From assembly GCA_041390025.1 (NCBI GenBank), contig JAWKQR010000007.1, forward strand, positions 124,001 through 188,000: a DNA stretch of 64,000 bases, written 5' to 3'. Below are positions 60,482 to 64,000 of this stretch, in pieces (position 1 is the stretch's first letter; each line of letters begins with the position of its first letter). Made by a program: the position numbers and the translations under genes. The notes beneath the pieces are model-generated. The model was not told the origin of the DNA, searched no databases, and saw only the letters and a program-made list of their open reading frames with translations. The DNA comes from JBFFMO01 sp041390025. GTDB lineage: Bacteria > Myxococcota_A > Bradymonadia > Bradymonadales > Bradymonadaceae.

Positions 60482-60766
60482 CTAAACAACCGGTGCTTTC
60501 TCGACAATTTCTTTCACTTTCCAGCGTTTTTCTTTCGAAATCGGCCGAGTCTCTTCGATAAGCACACGGTCACCCATTTTGCATTCGCCGTTTGGGTCGT
60601 GAACTTTGTAGCGCGTACGCGTTTTGACATACTTCTTGTACTTGGGGTGCATGTAGCGACGCGTAATGGAGACGACAACGGTCTTCTCCATCTTGTCGCT
60701 CACGACAACACCAACGCGTGTCTTGCGCTGTCCGCGAGCTTCTGCCGGTTTATTTTCGGTGGTCAT
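60482..60766 (-). CDS. rpsQ: 30S ribosomal protein S17
   Basis: 94 aa. GVVVSDKMEKTVVVSITRRYMHPKYKKYVK and GDRVLIEETRPISKEKRWKV identify S17; the N-terminal 14 residues are a small Lys/Glu-rich extension. Confidence 0.97.
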   Translation of the reverse strand: MTTENKPAEARGQRKTRVGVVVSDKMEKTVVVSITRRYMHPKYKKYVKTRTRYKVHDPNGECKMGDRVLIEETRPISKEKRWKVKEIVEKAPVV

Positions 60767-60801
60767 GGGTAACCTTCACTACCTATCAAAGGCCAATGGC
60801 C

Positions 60802-60993
60802 TCAGGCTTTCGCCCGTTCGTTAAGAATCGTCTTCACACGCGCGATGTCGCGCTTGCGCTCTTTGAGTTCAGAAACCTGCTGCAGCTGCCCGGTGAAGTG
60901 TTTCATCCGAAGGCGGAACAGCTCGTCCCGAAGTTGATTTTCAAGCTCGGTCAGCTCGGCAACCGATTTGGACCGAAGTTCTTCAGCTTTCAT
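60802..60993 (-). CDS. rpmC: 50S ribosomal protein L29
   Basis: 63 aa: KAEELRSKSVAELTELENQLRDELFRLRM and a C-terminal helix are typical. ATG 60993 overlaps the rplP stop (ATGA) and follows AAGGA. Confidence 0.96.
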   Translation of the reverse strand: MKAEELRSKSVAELTELENQLRDELFRLRMKHFTGQLQQVSELKERKRDIARVKTILNERAKA

Positions 60994-61406
60994 AGTCCTT
61001 CTCCCCGGACGAGGAAGCGCGTCTTGCAAGGCAGTTTGTGCCCAGCCAAGCGGAATGCTTCTTCGGCCACGTCACGGGTCACGCCGTCCATTTCGTAGAG
61101 GACGCGCCCAGGTTTCACGACGGCAACCCAATGATCTGGGGGCCCTTTGCCCTTACCCATACGGGTTTCGAGCGGCTTCTTGGTGATCGGCTTGTCCGGG
61201 AAAATCCGGATCCAGACCTTTCCACCACGCTTGATGTAACGCGTCATAGCAATACGAGCTGCCTCGATCTGCCGAGCGGTCAAGCGGGCCGGGGTCAACG
61301 CGACCAATCCAAAATCGCCGAACGAAACTTCGCTGCCGCGGTAGGCTTTACCCCGCATGCGGCCTTTTTGCGTCTTACGCCAACGCACTCGTTTCGGACT
61401 CAGCAT
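60990..61406 (-). CDS. rplP: 50S ribosomal protein L16
   Basis: 138 aa: MLSPKRVRWRKTQKGRMRGKAYRGSEVSFGDFGL and the central GKGPPDHWVAVVKPGRVLYEMDG mark L16. Overlaps rpmC by four bases. Confidence 0.98.
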   Translation of the reverse strand: MLSPKRVRWRKTQKGRMRGKAYRGSEVSFGDFGLVALTPARLTARQIEAARIAMTRYIKRGGKVWIRIFPDKPITKKPLETRMGKGKGPPDHWVAVVKPGRVLYEMDGVTRDVAEEAFRLAGHKLPCKTRFLVRGEGL

Positions 61407-61440
61407 GACTTCTCCTTCAAATCAAAAATGGGCGGCGAGC

Positions 61441-62082
61441 TTAGAAGCTTGCCTGTGCATCGAGCACTTCGCCCTTGAAGATCCAAACCTTGACACCAAT
61501 GATGCCGAAAGTGGTCTTCGCTTCTGCAAAACCGTAGTCGATATCTGCGCGCAGGGTGTGCAACGGCACTCGCCCTTCACGATACCACTCCCGACGGCTC
61601 ATTTCGGCGCCGCCGAGACGACCTGAACAGTTCACGCGAATACCCTTCGCACCGAACTTCATGGTCGACTGGACGGCCTTCTTCATGGCGCGGCGGAAGC
61701 TAGTGCGACGCTCAAGCTGAGTGGCGATGCTTTCGGCAACAAGCTTTGCATCAAGTTCAGCTTTGCGCACTTCCTGGATGTTCAGGAAGATTTCGCTTCC
61801 CGTGAGGCGCTGAAGATCTTTCTTCAGTGTCTCGATCCCAGTTCCGTGGCGTCCGATCACCACACCGGGTTTGACGGTGTGAATGGTGACCTTGACTTTC
61901 TTCGCCATGCGCTCGATGTCGACACGCGAAATGCCGGTGCCGCCGAGTTTGCCCTGGATGTACTCACGAAGACGGATGTCTTCGTGCAACCATTTGGCGT
62001 AGTTTTTCTCTTCGTACCACTTTGAGTTCCAAGGGCGAATGATGCCCAAGCGGAATCCTGTGGGGTGAGTTTTCTGACCCAT
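61441..62082 (-). CDS. rpsC: 30S ribosomal protein S3
   Basis: 213 aa with a KH domain (VTIHTVKPGVVIGRHGTGIETL) and the C-domain CSGRLGGAEMSRREWYREGRVPLHTLRADIDYGFAEA. It starts MGQKTHPTGFRLGI and ends VWIFKGEVLDAQASF, without the long tail of some homologues. Confidence 0.98.
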   Translation of the reverse strand: MGQKTHPTGFRLGIIRPWNSKWYEEKNYAKWLHEDIRLREYIQGKLGGTGISRVDIERMAKKVKVTIHTVKPGVVIGRHGTGIETLKKDLQRLTGSEIFLNIQEVRKAELDAKLVAESIATQLERRTSFRRAMKKAVQSTMKFGAKGIRVNCSGRLGGAEMSRREWYREGRVPLHTLRADIDYGFAEAKTTFGIIGVKVWIFKGEVLDAQASF

Positions 62083-62099
62083 CGTCTTCTCCTACGCAC

Positions 62100-62465
62100 T
62101 CAGCGGGGCTGCAACACCACGGTGATATGGCTGGTTCTCTTGTTGAGCCGCGTCGCGCGCCCTTGAGCGCGAGGCAAAAATCGACGCAGCGTCGGTCCTT
62201 CGTTCACATACGCTTCGGACACCACCAAGCTGTCGATGTCCCAATCCAGCTCGTTGCTGGTTTCGACACTCGCCAGCGCCGCGTTGATGAGTTTGGTCAT
62301 CATGGGGGCGGCTTTCTTCGGCGTGAACTGCAGGATTGACAGAGCCTCCTGCACCGGTTTGTTGCGAATCAAATCCGCGACAACACGAGCCTTGTTCGGA
62401 GGAACGCGAACGTTGCTCAGGACGGCGCGATTGGCGCGATGTTCTTTCTTACTTGGCTTACTCAT
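62100..62465 (-). CDS. rplV: 50S ribosomal protein L22
   Basis: 121 aa: NVRVPPNKARVVADLIRNKPVQEALSIL and the RFLPRAQGRATRLNKRTSHITVVL tail identify L22. ATG 62465 is used; a TTG three codons upstream is possible. No ribosome site is obvious. Confidence 0.97.
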   Translation of the reverse strand: MSKPSKKEHRANRAVLSNVRVPPNKARVVADLIRNKPVQEALSILQFTPKKAAPMMTKLINAALASVETSNELDWDIDSLVVSEAYVNEGPTLRRFLPRAQGRATRLNKRTSHITVVLQPR

Positions 62466-62517
62466 GGCAACCAACTTTTATCAAACACCACGATCACGTG
62501 GCGTAACCAACTTGAGT

Positions 62518-62796
62518 TCAACGTCGCTTCGCTTTCTTGTCCGCGGCGTGTCCGTAAAATGTTCGGGTAGGCGCAAACTCACCGAGTTTGTGTCCCACCA
62601 TGTTCTCCGTGATGAACACGGGAACGAACTCTCGTCCGTTGTGAACCGCAAACGTCAATCCAACCATCTCGGGGGAGATCATCGAACGACGGCTCCATGT
62701 CTTGATGGCACGGCGGTCACCGGATTCCAGAGCTTTCGAGATCTTCTTGCGAAGGCTCTCGTCAACGAATGGTCCTTTCTTAATTGAGCGTGGCAC
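62518..62796 (-). CDS. rpsS: 30S ribosomal protein S19
   Basis: 92 aa from GTG 62796, which has GAGGAG six bases upstream and gives the normal start PRSIKKGPFVDESLRKK. The WSRRSMISPEMVGLTFAVHNGREFVPVFITENMVGHKLGEF core is typical. A reading six codons longer is rejected. Confidence 0.98.
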   Translation of the reverse strand: MPRSIKKGPFVDESLRKKISKALESGDRRAIKTWSRRSMISPEMVGLTFAVHNGREFVPVFITENMVGHKLGEFAPTRTFYGHAADKKAKRR

Positions 62797-62844
62797 TGTG
62801 CACTCCTCATGCATCGCCTGCCGGTCATTTCCGGCGTGGGCGAA

Positions 62845-63672
62845 TTACTTCTGGTTACGCCGCCGTGCGATAAAGCGGTCGGTCCGTTTGTTCTTACGCG
62901 TCTTGTATCCTTTGGTTGGCACGCCCCACGGAGTAACCGGGTGACGTCCACCAGAGGTACGGCCTTCACCACCACCGTGGGGGTGATCGACCGGGTTCAT
63001 AGCAACACCGCGCACTTTCGGGCGACGTCCGAGCCAACGACCACGGCCTGCTTTGCCCTTCGAGGCATTTTCATGCTTCGGATTGGACACAGCGCCGATG
63101 CTGGCACGGCACGTCAACAGGACGCGTCGGAGTTCACCAGATGGAAGTCGCAACAGCGCGTACTTTCCTTCTTTTGCCATGAGCTGTGCCCAAGCACCTG
63201 CCGAACGGACCATCTGGCCGCCCTTGCCCGGACGAAGCTCAATGTTGTGCAGCACGGTTCCCACGGGGATGTGTTTCAAGCGCAGGGTGTTGCCCGGCTT
63301 GATGTCCGCGTGTGCGCTCGAGATCACTTCGTCACCGGCGTTCAAGCCTTGTGGTGCCAAAATGTATGCTTTCTCGCCGTCTGCGTAGTTGACCAGGGCG
63401 ATGTACGCGGAGCGGTTGGGATCGTACTCAATCCCCACAACCCGAGCGACGACGCCGGTCTTGTTTCGTTTGAAGTCGACAACGCGGTAGCGCTGTTTAT
63501 GACCGCCGCCTCGGTGGCGCGAAGTCATGTGACCGTTGTTATTGCGACCGCCGGTGCGCTTTTTCGGTTCCGTCAGAGCCTTTTCGGGAGTGCTCTTGGT
63601 CACTTCCGAAAAGTCGTTTCCACGGAAAAAGCGGCGTCCAGGCGATGTCGGTTTGCTATCTCGAATTCCCAT
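62845..63672 (-). CDS. rplB: 50S ribosomal protein L2
   Basis: 275 aa: MGIRDSKPTSPGRRFFRGNDF, GRNNNGHMTSRHRGGGHKQRYRVVDF, and the peptidyl-transferase-site region GVAMNPVDHPHGGGEGRTSGGRHPVTPWG are all complete. Confidence 0.99.
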   Translation of the reverse strand: MGIRDSKPTSPGRRFFRGNDFSEVTKSTPEKALTEPKKRTGGRNNNGHMTSRHRGGGHKQRYRVVDFKRNKTGVVARVVGIEYDPNRSAYIALVNYADGEKAYILAPQGLNAGDEVISSAHADIKPGNTLRLKHIPVGTVLHNIELRPGKGGQMVRSAGAWAQLMAKEGKYALLRLPSGELRRVLLTCRASIGAVSNPKHENASKGKAGRGRWLGRRPKVRGVAMNPVDHPHGGGEGRTSGGRHPVTPWGVPTKGYKTRKNKRTDRFIARRRNQK

Positions 63673-63719
63673 CGTAATCGCTCCTAGTTACCCTCAAGGG
63701 GTGAACAGGGCAGGCAATG

Positions 63720-64000
63720 TTACTCGCCTGCCTCGCCTGAACCTTCAGCGCCGGGACCTTCCATCGCGAACAAGTCGATCGACTGTCCGGGGGCAAGGGT
63801 CACGACGGCCTTCTTGTAGCCGTTACGCCAACCGGTGAAACGTCCGAAGCGTCGTGAACGCCCGGGGTGACGCATCGTATTGACGGCATCGACCTTGACG
63901 TTGAAGAGGCTTTCGATGGCTTCACGCACATCGTGCTTGGTGGCACTTTTCTGGACACGGAAGACGATCTTGCCGTCTTCCATCAAACCAGCGGTCTTTT
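63720..64000 (-). CDS. rplW: 50S ribosomal protein L23 (5' end off window)
   Basis: Partial L23; the frame is open to base 64000, so the N-terminus is outside. VFRVQKSATKHDVREAIESLFNVKVDAVNTM, RSRRFGRFTGWRNGYKKAVVTL are L23 signatures. The end (DLFAMEGPGAEGSGEAGE) is an acidic tail. First visible gene of the S10 operon part. Confidence 0.96.
   Translation of the reverse strand, partial: KTAGLMEDGKIVFRVQKSATKHDVREAIESLFNVKVDAVNTMRHPGRSRRFGRFTGWRNGYKKAVVTLAPGQSIDLFAMEGPGAEGSGEAGE

Noticed and set aside
1..64000. Mobile elements, prophage or integrated islands
   Set aside because: No transposase, integrase, terminal repeats or attachment sites were recognised; base composition and gene style look uniform apart from the low-complexity linkers.

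Overview
The window comes from a high-GC Gram-negative bacterium. The best guess is a Myxococcota/Bradymonadales-type delta-proteobacterial lineage. This is inferred from the many lipoproteins with a CGDD or Asn/Thr-rich start and Cys-rich repeats, a giant Ser/Thr kinase-ATPase-TPR protein, a type IV minor pilin/PilY1 cluster, and a canonical S10-spc-alpha ribosomal cluster. No marker here fixes the genus. Almost everything is on the minus strand. I saw no phage, transposon, CRISPR array, tRNA or rRNA.

Layout, from 1 upward (minus strand unless stated). 1-5670: N-formylglutamate amidohydrolase (cut by the window edge), epoxyqueuosine reductase QueG and a 1247-aa kinase/ATPase/TPR protein, all overlapping. 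5763-8961: a lipoprotein foldase, type-2 malate dehydrogenase, QueE and an HU/IHF protein, with two clean intrinsic terminators. 9164-14784: a very large modular Cys-rich surface lipoprotein split by one frameshift. 14971-23263: a minor pilin operon (FimT, PilV, PilW, PilX, PilY1 and a lipoprotein) behind a convincing sigma-54 promoter. 23439-34772: a seven-gene coupled operon (DUF4175 protein, MA-like peptidase with TPRs, MoxR, DUF58, BatA-like VWA protein, outer-membrane barrel, 13-heme cytochrome). 34860-41323: an FAD oxidoreductase (+), two lipoproteins, an acetaldehyde dehydrogenase/hydrolase/GbsR set, an SDR epimerase (+) and a small barrel (+). 41320-46510: lipoprotein, barrel, a lipoprotein hydrolase and a membrane protein. 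46700-51695 (+): two FHA-domain proteins, a secreted protein and a DUF167 protein. 51761-64000: the ribosomal/RNAP cluster rplQ to rplW, transcribed toward the left.

A recurring feature is single-base indels, mostly in short homopolymers. They are dense at 15.2-21 kb and also occur at about 12.59 kb, 47.56/47.63 kb and inside rplO. Restoring one base rebuilds conserved protein each time, so I read them as consensus errors, not gene decay. Annotations there give the literal frames and state the restored reading.

The most interesting functional units are the VWA/MoxR operon fused to an outer-membrane barrel and multiheme cytochrome, and a promoter-terminator pair inserted between rplX and rplE.
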